Positions 18,757 through 28,848 of a stretch of DNA of 64,000 bases are shown here, piece after piece. The stretch covers positions 25,837 to 89,836 of the forward strand of contig CANJQT010000004.1 in the NCBI GenBank assembly GCA_947476475.1, read 5' to 3'. The stretch is from Paracoccaceae bacterium (GTDB taxonomy: Bacteria > Pseudomonadota > Alphaproteobacteria > Rhodobacterales > Rhodobacteraceae). Within the stretch, counting starts at the first letter, position 1; each line of letters starts with the position of its first letter. A program made the position numbers and the translations under genes. The notes beneath the pieces are model-generated. The model did no database searches and was not told the DNA's origin. It saw only the letters and a program-made list of their open reading frames with translations.

Positions 18757-21135
18757 ATGCTTGACACGGCTTATCCCAAAGTGATCCCAGGCCCGCCAAG
18801 GCCGAGTCAGGTTCTTCTTCCGCGTGACTTGCTGCGCCATCATGGCCGCGAACGCCAAACCGTTCCGGGCGGCGGTGCCTGGCTGGTGCAGCTGGGGCAG
18901 GGCGACCGGATCACCTTGATCAACGACGAGGGCGGCCAGCCCGCCGAACTGATCGCGGCGGGCAAGGACGGGCGCATTGATGCGGCGATCCTCGGCCATG
19001 CGCCCAACTCCGATGCGGGCGGTCTGAAGGCGATGCTGGCAATGGGCGACGCGGCGGGCGAAGGCCTGTCGCGCCTGCGCAAGGGCCTTGTCACCCGCAG
19101 GATTGACTTGGCCAAAGCCGGTGCACTGCGCCTGTTCGACGCGACGACACCGCCGCGCTGCCAACAGGGCTTCACGGCGCAGGCTGACGGCTGGCTGATC
19201 ATCGCAGCCCCCGGCCTGCCGATGGCCCCAGATGCGCAAGATACCGCCAGCCCGATCACAGTGGAAATCCTGCGCGCAGCACCGCGCCATGTGGGCAAGT
19301 TCGATCTGCCCGATCCGCTTGCTGACCCGGTTCTTGACCTGCGCGTAAAGTCCGCCACCGCCGAATCCTATTTCGTCAAGGCAGGCGACTATCTGCAAAT
19401 TCTTGATGTCGATGGCCGCCAATGCACAGACTTTCAGTGCTTTGACGCCCGAAAGCTCGACCGGGGCATTGAACACGCGCTGGATGTGACCACCTCGCGC
19501 ACGCTGATGGGGCACGCCTATTCCATGCCCGGCCTGCATTCCAAATACTTCGATCAGGATTGGGTGCCGCTGGTCGAGGTGGTGCAGGATACCGTTGGCC
19601 GGCATGACGCCTTCGCCATGGCCTGCGCATCAAAATACTACGACGACATCGGCTATCCCGGCCATGTGAATTGTTCCGACAATTTCAATCGCGCGCTGTC
19701 CGCCTATGGGGTGGCACCCCGGCCGGGCTGGATGGCCGTCAACCTGTTCTTCAATACCAACATCGATGCGCACGGCGTGCTGGTCAGTGACGAACCCTGG
19801 TCGCGGCCCGGCGACTATGTGCTGTTCCGCGCACTGACCGATATCGTCTGCGTCTCGTCCGCCTGCCCGGATGACACCTCGCCCGCCAACGGCTGGTATC
19901 TGTCTGACATCCATGTGCGCACCTATTCCGGCGCGGAAAAGTTCAGCAGATCCGTTGCCTATCGCCCCACGCCAGATTCGGAGCCGAAGATGACCAAGGA
20001 AACCGCCTTCCACGACCGGATCACGGCCAGGACGCGCCACCATGTCGAATACAAGGGCTACTGGCTGCCCCAGGCCTATTCGCAGAACGGCGCGATCGAG
20101 GAATACTGGGCCTGCCGCGAAAAGGCGGTGGTGCTGGACCTGTCGCCCCTGCGCAAGTTCGAAGTCACCGGCCCTGACGCCGAAGCACTGATGCAATATG
20201 TGCTGACGCGCGACATGAAGAAACTGTCGCAGGGCCAGGTCGTCTATTCCGCCATGTGCTACGAACACGGCGGGATGATCGACGATGGCACCGCCTTCCG
20301 CCTTGGCCGCGACAATTTCCGCTGGATCGGCGGCGATGACTATGGTGGGGTCTGGATCCGCGAGCAGGCCGAAAAGCTGGGCCTGCGCGCGATGGTCCGC
20401 AGCAGCACCGACCAGTTGCACAACCTTGCCGTTCAGGGGCCGAACAGCCGCGAAATCATGCGCCGCATAATCTGGACAGCACCGCATCAGCCCACCATCG
20501 AAGAACTTGGCTGGTTCCGCTTCACCGTCGGCCGCCTTGGCGGGCCGACGGGCGCCCCCGTCGTCGTGTCGCGCACCGGTTATACCGGCGAACTCGGCTT
20601 TGAAATCTTCTGTCACCCCAAGGACGGCAACGCGGTTTACGACGCCGTCTGGGCCAACGGCGAAGACCTTGGCCTGCGTCCGATGGGCCTTGCCGCCCTT
20701 GACATGGTCCGCATCGAGGCGGGCCTGATCTTCGCCGGTTACGACTTTTCCGATCAGACCGACCCGTTCGAAGCAGGCATCGGCTTTACCGTGCCGCTGA
20801 AATCCAAGACCGACGATTTCATCGGCCGCGACGCGCTGATCCGCCGCAAGGAAACTCCCAGCCGCAAATTTGTCGGGCTGGACATCGACGCGAATGTTGA
20901 TGTCGGCCATGGCGATTGCCTGCGCGTCGGCCGTGCGCAGGTCGGCGAAATCACTTCATCAATGCGTTCGCCACTCTTGGGCAAGAACATCGCCTTGGCG
21001 CGGGTGGACGTGGCCCATGCCGATATCGGCACCGCGCTGGAAGTGGGCAAGCTCGACGGTCAGCAAAAGCGGCTTCCCGCCGTGATCGTGCCGCTGTCGC
21101 ACTACGACCCGAAAAAGACCCGTCCGCAAAGCTGA
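18757..21135 (+). CDS. tdm: Trimethylamine-N-oxide demethylase (DUF1989 + GcvT tetrahydrofolate-binding domains)
   Basis: 792 aa; N-terminal DUF1989-like half with GRQCTDFQCFDARKL, HVNCSDNFN, SSACPDDTSP; C-terminal GcvT half VVSRTGYTGELGFEIFCHPKDG. Two-domain architecture of Tdm, in a tmm/dmm locus. Confidence 0.92.
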   Translation: MLDTAYPKVIPGPPRPSQVLLPRDLLRHHGRERQTVPGGGAWLVQLGQGDRITLINDEGGQPAELIAAGKDGRIDAAILGHAPNSDAGGLKAMLAMGDAAGEGLSRLRKGLVTRRIDLAKAGALRLFDATTPPRCQQGFTAQADGWLIIAAPGLPMAPDAQDTASPITVEILRAAPRHVGKFDLPDPLADPVLDLRVKSATAESYFVKAGDYLQILDVDGRQCTDFQCFDARKLDRGIEHALDVTTSRTLMGHAYSMPGLHSKYFDQDWVPLVEVVQDTVGRHDAFAMACASKYYDDIGYPGHVNCSDNFNRALSAYGVAPRPGWMAVNLFFNTNIDAHGVLVSDEPWSRPGDYVLFRALTDIVCVSSACPDDTSPANGWYLSDIHVRTYSGAEKFSRSVAYRPTPDSEPKMTKETAFHDRITARTRHHVEYKGYWLPQAYSQNGAIEEYWACREKAVVLDLSPLRKFEVTGPDAEALMQYVLTRDMKKLSQGQVVYSAMCYEHGGMIDDGTAFRLGRDNFRWIGGDDYGGVWIREQAEKLGLRAMVRSSTDQLHNLAVQGPNSREIMRRIIWTAPHQPTIEELGWFRFTVGRLGGPTGAPVVVSRTGYTGELGFEIFCHPKDGNAVYDAVWANGEDLGLRPMGLAALDMVRIEAGLIFAGYDFSDQTDPFEAGIGFTVPLKSKTDDFIGRDALIRRKETPSRKFVGLDIDANVDVGHGDCLRVGRAQVGEITSSMRSPLLGKNIALARVDVAHADIGTALEVGKLDGQQKRLPAVIVPLSHYDPKKTRPQS

Positions 21136-21150
21136 AGGGGGGGCCGCCCG

Positions 21151-21543
21151 ATGAAAGCGATGATCGACAAGATCGGTGGCGAACCAAAGGTTCACGAACT
21201 GGTCGACCATTTCTACGACCTGATCGAGAGCCTGCCGCAGGGGCAGTCAATCATGACCATGCACCTCAAGGGGCATGGGCTTTCCCATGTCCGCCCCGCG
21301 CAGTTTGAATTCCTTTGCGGCTTCTTTGGCGGACGGCGCTATTATGGCGAACGCCACGGCCATATGAATTTGCGTGAAATCCACGCGCATGTGGAAATCC
21401 GCCGCCAAGACGCAGAAGACTGGCTGCAGATCATGGATATGGCAATGGCCGACACCGGCGTCGCCGAACCGATGAAATCCGAAATCGCCTCTACCTTCCG
21501 CCGCGCCGCGCTGATGCTGGTAAATGTGCCCGATCAGGACTGA
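21151..21543 (+). CDS. Group II truncated hemoglobin
   Basis: MKAMIDKIGGEPKVHELVDHFYDLIESLPQGQSIMTMHLKGHGLSHVRPAQFEFLCGFFGGRRYYGERHGHMNLREIHAHVEI; 15 bp after tdm. Confidence 0.85.
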   Translation: MKAMIDKIGGEPKVHELVDHFYDLIESLPQGQSIMTMHLKGHGLSHVRPAQFEFLCGFFGGRRYYGERHGHMNLREIHAHVEIRRQDAEDWLQIMDMAMADTGVAEPMKSEIASTFRRAALMLVNVPDQD

Positions 21544-21661
21544 TCCGGTCAGGGCAGGCTGAACAAAGTCCCGACTGCGCCACGCGTTCGCGCCCTTGAA
21601 CTGCCAAGCGATCCTGTGTTTAGCTTTGCGGCGCCGATGATGGCGCTAACGGGAGGCCTGC

Positions 21662-22981
21662 ATGGCAAGATATCACTGGTTGCGCACGTTGGGCGGGGCC
21701 GCGATTTCCGTGATGTTCGCACTTGGCGCATCTGCCCAGTCCCGGCCGGCGCCCGAACAGGTGCTGTCAGTCTGGTATGAACTGGTGCTGGACCTGGTGC
21801 GCCATACGCCCACCTATACGCCGCCTGTCGCCAGCCGGACGCTCGCCTATGTCGGGGTCACCGCCTATGAGGCGACAGCGTCAGGGAATGACGGGCTGAT
21901 CAGTCTGGCCGGTCAACTGAACGGTCTGACGGATCTTCCGGCGCGCGAAACCGGGCAAGCCTATGACGAAGCAACAGTTTTGCAGGCTGCCCTTGCTGGC
22001 GTGGTCACGCATGAATTTTCCAACACCGGACCCACCGGGCAACGCGCGCTGGCGGCCGTCCGCGACAAGCTGGGTGCCGCCGTGGCCGAAGGCCTGCCTG
22101 CCGATCTGCGCGACCGCAGCCTGGACCACGGTCAGGCGATTGCCGCGCATATTCTGGCCTGGGCGGCAACCGACAAGGGCGCCGTCGTCGAAAACATGGG
22201 GTTCCCGCAGGACTATCCGGTGGCGGAAACCCCGGCGAACTGGGTGCCCACGAGCAAAATATCCCTTCAACAGCATCCATTGCTTCCCGACTGGGGCCAG
22301 AACCGCCCGTTTGCCATGCCCGATGGCGCAACCTGCGATCTGCCGCCCCCACCGGATTATTCCGAAGACAAGGGCTCAGAGTTCTACAGGCAGGCGCTCG
22401 AAGTTTACGAGGTTGGCAAATCCCTGACACCCGAACAGAAAGCAATCGCGCTGTTTTGGGCGGATGACGCGATGTTGTCGCGCACGCCACCGGGGCACTG
22501 GATCTCGATCGCGTTGCAGGTGCTTGACGCGGAAAAAGCCGACATGCCGCGCCGGACCGAGGCTTTGGCAAAGCTGGGCATCGCGGTGGCCGACGCGTTC
22601 ATCGGCTGCTGGAATGCCAAATATCAATACGACCTGCTGCGCCCCGTCACCTATATCCGCCGGGTTATCGACCCGAACTGGGAAACCCTGCTGACCACGC
22701 CGCCTTTCCCGGAATATCCCAGCGGCCATTCCACCCAGTCGGGGGCGGCCGCCACCGTGATGACCGCGCTGTTTGGCGAAGGCCACGCGTTCGACGACAA
22801 TACCCCTTCAACCGATGGGCTGCCCCCGCGCAGCTTCGCCAGTTTCTGGACCGCAGCGGACGAGGCGGGGATTTCCCGGCTTTACGGCGGCATCCACTAC
22901 CGCGCCGCCATCGACCGCGGGCTGGATCAGGGTCGCTGTATCGGCGCCTATGCCACCGCCCTTAAAACCCGGAGGAACTGA
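21662..22981 (+). CDS. Exported vanadium-dependent haloperoxidase / PAP2-superfamily protein
   Basis: Signal peptide MARYHWLRTLGGAAISVMFALGASAQS; vanadate/PAP2 motifs KYQYDLLRP, PEYPSGHSTQS, SRLYGGIHYRAAID. Confidence 0.85.
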   Translation: MARYHWLRTLGGAAISVMFALGASAQSRPAPEQVLSVWYELVLDLVRHTPTYTPPVASRTLAYVGVTAYEATASGNDGLISLAGQLNGLTDLPARETGQAYDEATVLQAALAGVVTHEFSNTGPTGQRALAAVRDKLGAAVAEGLPADLRDRSLDHGQAIAAHILAWAATDKGAVVENMGFPQDYPVAETPANWVPTSKISLQQHPLLPDWGQNRPFAMPDGATCDLPPPPDYSEDKGSEFYRQALEVYEVGKSLTPEQKAIALFWADDAMLSRTPPGHWISIALQVLDAEKADMPRRTEALAKLGIAVADAFIGCWNAKYQYDLLRPVTYIRRVIDPNWETLLTTPPFPEYPSGHSTQSGAAATVMTALFGEGHAFDDNTPSTDGLPPRSFASFWTAADEAGISRLYGGIHYRAAIDRGLDQGRCIGAYATALKTRRN

Positions 22982-24567
22982 TGCGCCATTCCGTTCAGGG
23001 CGCAGCCCTTCTGCTGCTTGCCGGCCTTTCGGTTGCCGCTGCCGAAGACGGCCCACCCATCCCGAAATTTGCCGAAGATACCGCCAGCGCCGGTGTTGTC
23101 GGCACTTACAAGGGTGAATGGCAGTATATGGTCGGCGGCGGCGCAGCTAGCTTTGACTGCAATGGGGACAGATACGCCGACCTGCTGCTGGCGGGCGGCG
23201 AAAGCCCGGCCCGATTCTTTCGCAACACCAGCATGGCGGGCGGCAGCCTGACCTTTGCTGAACAGGTCAGCGGGCTAGAGGTTGACAGTGTCACCGGTGC
23301 CTATCCGCTGGATGTGGACAGTGACGGCATCATGGATCTGGTCTTGCTGCGGGTCGGGGCGAACATCATCATGCGCGGCTTGGGCGAATGCCGCTTTGAC
23401 CCCGCCAACGATCTTTGGGGATTCGAGGGCGGCGATGGCTGGTCCACCGCGCTGGCAGCAACCTGGGAAAAGGGCGCAGGCTGGCCCACAATCGCCGTCG
23501 GCAATTACATCGACCGGGCCGAGGAATTTTCACCCTGGGGGTCCTGCACCGACAATTGGCTGCATCGCCCGGCGGGTGACAAGGGTTTTGCCCCGCCGCT
23601 GGCACTGAAACCGTCCTACTGTGCGCTGTCGATGCTGTTCACCGATTGGAACCGTTCCGGCATGCCGTCGCTGCGCGTCTCGAACGACCGGGAATATTAC
23701 GAAGGCGGGCAGGAACAGATGTGGCAGATCCTGCCCGGTCAGGCGCCAGCGCTGCTGACCGAAAAGGATGGCTGGAAGAAGCTGAAGATCTGGGGAATGG
23801 GCATCGCCAGCGCCGATCTCGATGCCGATGGCTACCCAGACTATTACCTGACCAGCATGGCCGACAACAAACTGCAAGTGCTGGCAGACCCCAAAAGCGG
23901 TAAGCCTGTCTACAAGGACGTGGCATTTGCCAAGGGGGTGACGGCGCACCGCCCCTATACTGGCGACGATCTGAAGCCCAGCACCGGCTGGCACGCGCAG
24001 TTCGACGATGTGAACAACGACGGGCTTCTTGATCTGTTCGTGGCCAAGGGCAACGTCAGTGCCATGCCGGATTTTGCCATGAAAGACCCCAACAACCTTC
24101 TGCTGCAAAACCCGGATGGAACCTTTATCGAGGCGGGCGACAAGGCTGGCGTCGCCAGCACCGACAGCGCGCGCGGGGCGGCTCTGGCAGATTTCAACAT
24201 GGACGGGCTGCTGGATCTGGTGGTGGTCAACCGCAACGCGCCCGTGCAAATCTGGCGCAATGTCAGCGATGCGCCCGGCAACTGGCTTGGGCTGGCGTTG
24301 CATCAGCCGGGGGCCAACCCCGATGCGACCGGCGCATGGATAGAAGTGAAGGCCGGCGACCGGGTGACACGCCGCGAGGTGACGGTGGGCGGCGGTCATG
24401 CCGGCGGTCAGGCGGGCTGGTGGCACTTCGGCCTTGCCGCATCACCGGAAGCCGAAGTGCGGGTGATCTGGCCCGATGGCACGGCGGGCGACTGGCAAAC
24501 GCTTGCCGCCAATGGTTTTTATGACCTCGCACCGGGTCAGGCCGCCACCGTCTGGACTGCCCCCTGA
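22981..24567 (+). CDS. FG-GAP/VCBS repeat protein with C-terminal ASPIC/UnbV-like domain (CRTAC1 family)
   Basis: Repeated calcium-site-like motifs DCNGDRYADLLLAGG, DVDSDGIMDLVLLR, DLDADGYPDYYLTS, DVNNDGLLDLFVA, DFNMDGLLDLVVVN; C-terminal REVTVGGGHAGGQAGWWHFGLA. TGATG overlap with upstream gene. Confidence 0.88.
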   Translation: MRHSVQGAALLLLAGLSVAAAEDGPPIPKFAEDTASAGVVGTYKGEWQYMVGGGAASFDCNGDRYADLLLAGGESPARFFRNTSMAGGSLTFAEQVSGLEVDSVTGAYPLDVDSDGIMDLVLLRVGANIIMRGLGECRFDPANDLWGFEGGDGWSTALAATWEKGAGWPTIAVGNYIDRAEEFSPWGSCTDNWLHRPAGDKGFAPPLALKPSYCALSMLFTDWNRSGMPSLRVSNDREYYEGGQEQMWQILPGQAPALLTEKDGWKKLKIWGMGIASADLDADGYPDYYLTSMADNKLQVLADPKSGKPVYKDVAFAKGVTAHRPYTGDDLKPSTGWHAQFDDVNNDGLLDLFVAKGNVSAMPDFAMKDPNNLLLQNPDGTFIEAGDKAGVASTDSARGAALADFNMDGLLDLVVVNRNAPVQIWRNVSDAPGNWLGLALHQPGANPDATGAWIEVKAGDRVTRREVTVGGGHAGGQAGWWHFGLAASPEAEVRVIWPDGTAGDWQTLAANGFYDLAPGQAATVWTAP

Positions 24568-24581
24568 AGAAGGATTTCGCA

Positions 24582-25190
24582 ATGCGCCTGTTTCACTCCC
24601 CGACCACACCCTTTGGCCGCAAAGTCATGGTTTTGCTTATGGAAACCGGCCAGCTTGGGGATGTAGGGGTTGTGCAGGTATCCGGCACGCCCACCGCGCC
24701 GGGCAACTTGCCTCTGGCGCACAACCCGCTGGGCAAGATCCCGGCGCTGGAACTCGCGGATGGTCAGTCGATCTATGACAGCCGGGTCATCTGCCGTTAT
24801 CTGGATGCGCGTGCGGGTGGGCAGCTTTATCCCGCCGCGCCGCAGCTCTGGCAGACGCTGACCCTCGAAGCGACGGCGGATGGCATCCTCGATGCCGCGA
24901 TCCTCATGGTTTATGAAAGCCGCATCCGCCCGGAAGACAAACGCTTTGACGACTGGGTAGAGGCGCAATGGGCCAAGATCACCCGTGCGCTTGACGCGCT
25001 GGAATTGGGCTGGGGCGACCATCTTTCCGGGCCTCTCGACATGGGGCAGGTGGCGCTTGGCTGCGCCCTGTCCTATCTGGATTTCCGGCTGGCCGATCGC
25101 GGTTGGCGCACCGGCCACCCTACGCTGGCCGCCTGGGAACGGGATTTCGCGACCCGGCCCAGCATGTTGGCAACGGTGCCAAAGGCATAG
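24582..25190 (+). CDS. Glutathione S-transferase family protein
   Basis: MRLFHSPTTPFGRKVMVLLMETGQ...NPLGKIPALELADGQSIYDSRVICRYLD. Confidence 0.92.
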   Translation: MRLFHSPTTPFGRKVMVLLMETGQLGDVGVVQVSGTPTAPGNLPLAHNPLGKIPALELADGQSIYDSRVICRYLDARAGGQLYPAAPQLWQTLTLEATADGILDAAILMVYESRIRPEDKRFDDWVEAQWAKITRALDALELGWGDHLSGPLDMGQVALGCALSYLDFRLADRGWRTGHPTLAAWERDFATRPSMLATVPKA

Positions 25191-25355
25191 GGCGGCAGCC
25201 CTTCCTGCGCCCGATGTGACACAGTGTCCCACTTGCAACCGATTGTCTGCTGGACGGCCCCGAAATTGGCGGCTAATAACCGCCCGGAAGGCTGCGGGAA
25301 ACCGTGGCCGCATGTCGTATGGCCGGGCAATCGGCCGAGGAAGGGAGAATAAGAC

Positions 25356-25919
25356 GTGTCTCACGCTGAAGACCACGCAGGCACCCGGAGGGATTTCCTC
25401 TATTATGCCACTGCCGGAACGGGTGCCATTGTTGCGGGCGCCTCTGTCTGGACGCTTGTCGATCAGATGAATGCCTCGGCGGACGTCCGCGCGCTGGCCT
25501 CGATCATGGTCGATGTAAGCGGTGTTCAGCCGGGCACGCAGCTGACCGTCAAATGGCGCGGCAAGCCGGTGTTCATCCGCCGCCGCACGCCGGAAGAAAT
25601 TGAAGCCGCCCGGGCCGTGGCCCTGACCGATCTGGTCGATCAGGGTGCTGAAAACAACAACCTGACAGCCGAAGCAGATGCCTCGGATCAGAACCGCGCG
25701 TTGGATGAAGCTGGCGAATGGCTGGTGATGATGGGCGTCTGCACCCACCTTGGCTGTGTGCCGCTGGGTGATGGCGCGGGCGAGTTCGGCGGCTGGTTCT
25801 GCCCCTGCCACGGGTCGCACTACGACACGGCGGGCCGCATCCGCAAAGGCCCCGCGCCCCGCAACCTGCCGGTTCCGGTCGCGAAATTCGAAAACGAAAC
25901 CACGATCAAGCTGGGCTAA
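25356..25919 (+). CDS. petA: Ubiquinol-cytochrome c reductase Rieske iron-sulfur subunit
   Basis: [19 protein letters not shown] Tat signal; Rieske motifs [10 protein letters not shown] and [23 protein letters not shown]. Confidence 0.97.
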   Translation: MSHAEDHAGTRRDFLYYATAGTGAIVAGASVWTLVDQMNASADVRALASIMVDVSGVQPGTQLTVKWRGKPVFIRRRTPEEIEAARAVALTDLVDQGAENNNLTAEADASDQNRALDEAGEWLVMMGVCTHLGCVPLGDGAGEFGGWFCPCHGSHYDTAGRIRKGPAPRNLPVPVAKFENETTIKLG

Positions 25920-25931
25920 GGGGACGGACCG

Positions 25932-27254
25932 ATGGCTGGTATTCCGCACGATCATTACGAACCCAAGTCGGGCTTTGAAAAGTGGCTTCACAGCCGCCTG
26001 CCCGTCGTCAGCCTTGTCTATGACACGCTGATGATTCCGACGCCGAAGAACCTGAACTGGTGGTGGATCTGGGGCATCGTCCTCGCGTTCTGCCTTGTGC
26101 TTCAGATTGTCACCGGCATCGTTCTGGCGATGCATTACACGCCGCATGTCGACAAGGCCTTTGCCAGCGTCGAACATATCATGCGTGACGTGAACGGCGG
26201 ACACATGCTACGCTACCTGCATGCCAACGGCGCATCGATGTTCTTCTTTGCCGTCTATGTCCATATCTTCCGCGGCCTCTTCTACGGCAGCTACAAGGCC
26301 CCGCGCGAAGTGACCTGGATCGTCGGCATGCTGATCTATCTGCTGATGATGGCCGCGGGCTTCATGGGCTATGTTCTTCCCTGGGGTCAGATGTCCTTCT
26401 GGGGCGCCACGGTCATCACCGGCCTGTTCGGTGCGATCCCCGGCATCGGCCCGTCAATCCAAGACTGGCTGCTTGGCGGGCCGGCGGTGGACAACGCCAC
26501 GCTGAACCGCTTTTTCAGCCTGCACTATCTGCTGCCGTTCGTGATCGCGGCACTTGTCATGGTTCACGTCTGGGCCTTCCATACCTCGGGCAACAACAAC
26601 CCGACAGGTGTTGAAGTCCGCCGCGGCTCCAAGGCCGAGGCTGAAAAGGACACGCTGCCCTTCTGGCCCTATTTCGTGATCAAGGATCTGTTTGCGCTTG
26701 TCGTGGTTCTGGTGGTCTTCTTTGCGGTCGTCGGCTTCATGCCGAACTTCCTTGGCCACCCTGACAACTACATCGAGGCGAATGCCCTTGCGACGCCCGC
26801 GCACATCGTGCCGGAATGGTACTTCCTGCCCTTCTACGCCATCCTGCGTGCCTTCACGTCGGACGTCTGGCTGGTGCAGATCGTCCAGTTCGTCACCTTC
26901 GGCATCGTCGACGCCAAGTTCTTTGGCGTTGTCGCGATGTTCGGCGCGATTGCCATCATGGCGCTGGTGCCGTGGCTCGACACGTCGCTGGTCCGCTCCG
27001 GTCAGTACCGCCCGATGTTCAAATGGTGGTATCGCCTGCTGATCATCGACTTCGTGGTGCTGATGTGGGTTGGTGCGCAAACCCCCAGCGAGCTAAGTTC
27101 GTGGATCTCGCTGATCGCCACCGCCTACTGGTTCGGCTACTTCCTGGTGGTGCTGCCGCTGCTTGGCGTGATTGAAAAGCCGCTGCCGCAACCGGAGACG
27201 ATCGAAGAAGACTTCAATGCGCATTACGGCGCCAAATCCAACGCGGCCGAGTGA
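25932..27254 (+). CDS. petB: Cytochrome b of the bc1 complex
   Basis: [63 protein letters not shown]. Confidence 0.97.
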   Translation: MAGIPHDHYEPKSGFEKWLHSRLPVVSLVYDTLMIPTPKNLNWWWIWGIVLAFCLVLQIVTGIVLAMHYTPHVDKAFASVEHIMRDVNGGHMLRYLHANGASMFFFAVYVHIFRGLFYGSYKAPREVTWIVGMLIYLLMMAAGFMGYVLPWGQMSFWGATVITGLFGAIPGIGPSIQDWLLGGPAVDNATLNRFFSLHYLLPFVIAALVMVHVWAFHTSGNNNPTGVEVRRGSKAEAEKDTLPFWPYFVIKDLFALVVVLVVFFAVVGFMPNFLGHPDNYIEANALATPAHIVPEWYFLPFYAILRAFTSDVWLVQIVQFVTFGIVDAKFFGVVAMFGAIAIMALVPWLDTSLVRSGQYRPMFKWWYRLLIIDFVVLMWVGAQTPSELSSWISLIATAYWFGYFLVVLPLLGVIEKPLPQPETIEEDFNAHYGAKSNAAE

Positions 27255-27272
27255 CGGAAAGGATCGATTGAG

Positions 27273-28058
27273 ATGCTGAGGAAAATCGCAATCACCGCCA
27301 TTTCCGCCCTGACGCTGGCGGCAGGTGCGGCACTGGCAAGCGAAGGCGGCCATGTCGAAGACATCGCCTTTTCGTTCGAAGGCCCGTTCGGCAAGTTTGA
27401 CGAACACCAGCTGCAGCGCGGCCTTCAGGTTTATACCGAAGTTTGCGCTGCCTGCCACGGGATGAAGTTCGTGCCCATCCGGTCTCTGTCTGACGAAGGC
27501 GGCCCGCGTCTGCCCGAAGATCAGGTGCGCGCCTACGCCAAACAGTTCACCGTGGTCGACAAGGACAGCGGCGAAGAACGTCCGGCACTTCCGTCCGACA
27601 ACTTCCCCGCCAACGACGGTGCCGGTGCCCCGGACCTCAGCCTGATGGCCAAGGCCCGCGCCGGGTTCCATGGCCCCTATGGCCTGGGCATCAACCAGCT
27701 GCTCAAGGGCATCGGCGGGCCGGAATACATTCATGCGCTTCTGACCGGATATTCGGGCGAATCGAAGGAAGAAGCCGGGTCGACATTCTACGAGAACCAC
27801 ACATTCTCGACCGGCTGGATCAAGATGCCTGCGCCGCTTGCCGATGGTCAGGTGACCTATGCGGACGGCACCGAAGCGACCGTGGACCAGATGGCCAAGG
27901 ACGTGTCGGCCTTCCTGATGTGGACGGCGGAACCGCACATGATGGCGCGCAAGCATGCGGGCTTCCTGGGCGTGATGATGCTGGGTCTGCTGGCGACGCT
28001 TCTGTACCTGACCAACAAGCGGCTTTGGGCAGGAATCAAGGGCAAGAAGTCGGCCTGA
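27273..28058 (+). CDS. petC: Cytochrome c1 of the bc1 complex
   Basis: Heme motif [16 protein letters not shown]-terminal TM anchor; follows Rieske and cytochrome b. Confidence 0.96.
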   Translation: MLRKIAITAISALTLAAGAALASEGGHVEDIAFSFEGPFGKFDEHQLQRGLQVYTEVCAACHGMKFVPIRSLSDEGGPRLPEDQVRAYAKQFTVVDKDSGEERPALPSDNFPANDGAGAPDLSLMAKARAGFHGPYGLGINQLLKGIGGPEYIHALLTGYSGESKEEAGSTFYENHTFSTGWIKMPAPLADGQVTYADGTEATVDQMAKDVSAFLMWTAEPHMMARKHAGFLGVMMLGLLATLLYLTNKRLWAGIKGKKSA

Positions 28059-28071
28059 TGATCGCGGCCAA

Positions 28072-28120
28072 GGCGGGAGGCTCTGCCCCCCGACCCCCGG
28101 GATATTTACGCCACAACGAA
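28072..28120 (+). repeat. Dispersed intergenic repeat copy (core GATATTTNNNCCACAACGAA)
   Basis: gcgggaggctctgccccccgacccccgggatatttacgccacaacgaa; core recurs at about 38215, 38249 (inverted) and 45245 (inverted), divergent at 31610 and 49327. Confidence 0.7.
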
Positions 28121-28125
28121 TTGGG

Positions 28126-28150
28126 AAACGCGCCTTTCGGGGCGCGTTTT
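28126..28150. terminator. Stem-loop terminator after petC (converges on thiQ)
   Basis: aaacgcgcc-tttc-ggggcgcgtttt inverted repeat between convergent genes. Confidence 0.7.
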
Positions 28151-28848
28151 CAGTTTCCCAGATAGGCCGCAAGCGCCGGGGGCGGGGCGGCGAACAGGCT
28201 GCGGGTCGGCACCGGCGGCTCAGCGCGGCCCTCTGCCACCAGTATGGTCAGATCGGCAATGCGCAGGGCGTCGTCCGGGTCGTGGCTGACCATCAGCACG
28301 GTGGTGCCGTTTTCACGCGCGATGTCACGCACCAGATCCAGCATTTCCTTTTTCAACGCGGGACCAAGTGCTGCGAATGGTTCGTCCAGCAGTAGCAATG
28401 GGCGGGCACGCAGCAGCGCGCGGGCCAGTGCCACGCGGCTTTGCTCGCCGCCGGACAGGGTGCCGGGTTTGCGCGCCTCAAGCCCCGTCAGATCGACGCG
28501 CCCGATGGCGGCACTGACGCGGGCCTGATCCGCAGGCCCCAGCCGCAGGTCGGGCCGCAGGCCAAGGCCAAGGTTCTGTGCAACCGTCAGATGCGGAAAC
28601 AGGTTCTGATCCTGAAACAGGATCGACAGCGGCCTTTGGCCCGGCGGCAGCGGCGCCAGATCCTGCCCCTGCCACAGGATCCGGCCCGTTGTGGGGGCGA
28701 CAAACCCAGCGATGGCGCTTAGCAGCGTGGATTTGCCCGCGCCCGATGGGCCGACCACGGCGGTCAGGCTGCCGGTTGGCACCGAAAGGTTGGCACAAAG
28801 GTGAAAGTCGGTCTGGCGGATGCTCAGATCCTCAAGCGTCAGCATCAC
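28150..28848 (-). CDS. thiQ: Thiamine ABC transporter ATP-binding protein
   Basis: VGPSGAGKSTLLSAIAG, LSGGEQSRVALARALL, LLLLDEPFAALGP; downstream of thiP/thiB with a TPP riboswitch. Confidence 0.9.
   Translation of the reverse strand: MMLTLEDLSIRQTDFHLCANLSVPTGSLTAVVGPSGAGKSTLLSAIAGFVAPTTGRILWQGQDLAPLPPGQRPLSILFQDQNLFPHLTVAQNLGLGLRPDLRLGPADQARVSAAIGRVDLTGLEARKPGTLSGGEQSRVALARALLRARPLLLLDEPFAALGPALKKEMLDLVRDIARENGTTVLMVSHDPDDALRIADLTILVAEGRAEPPVPTRSLFAAPPPALAAYLGN

Noticed and set aside
19630-20910. 426-aa minus-strand ORF opposite tdm
   Set aside because: Antisense shadow of a well-supported two-domain enzyme.
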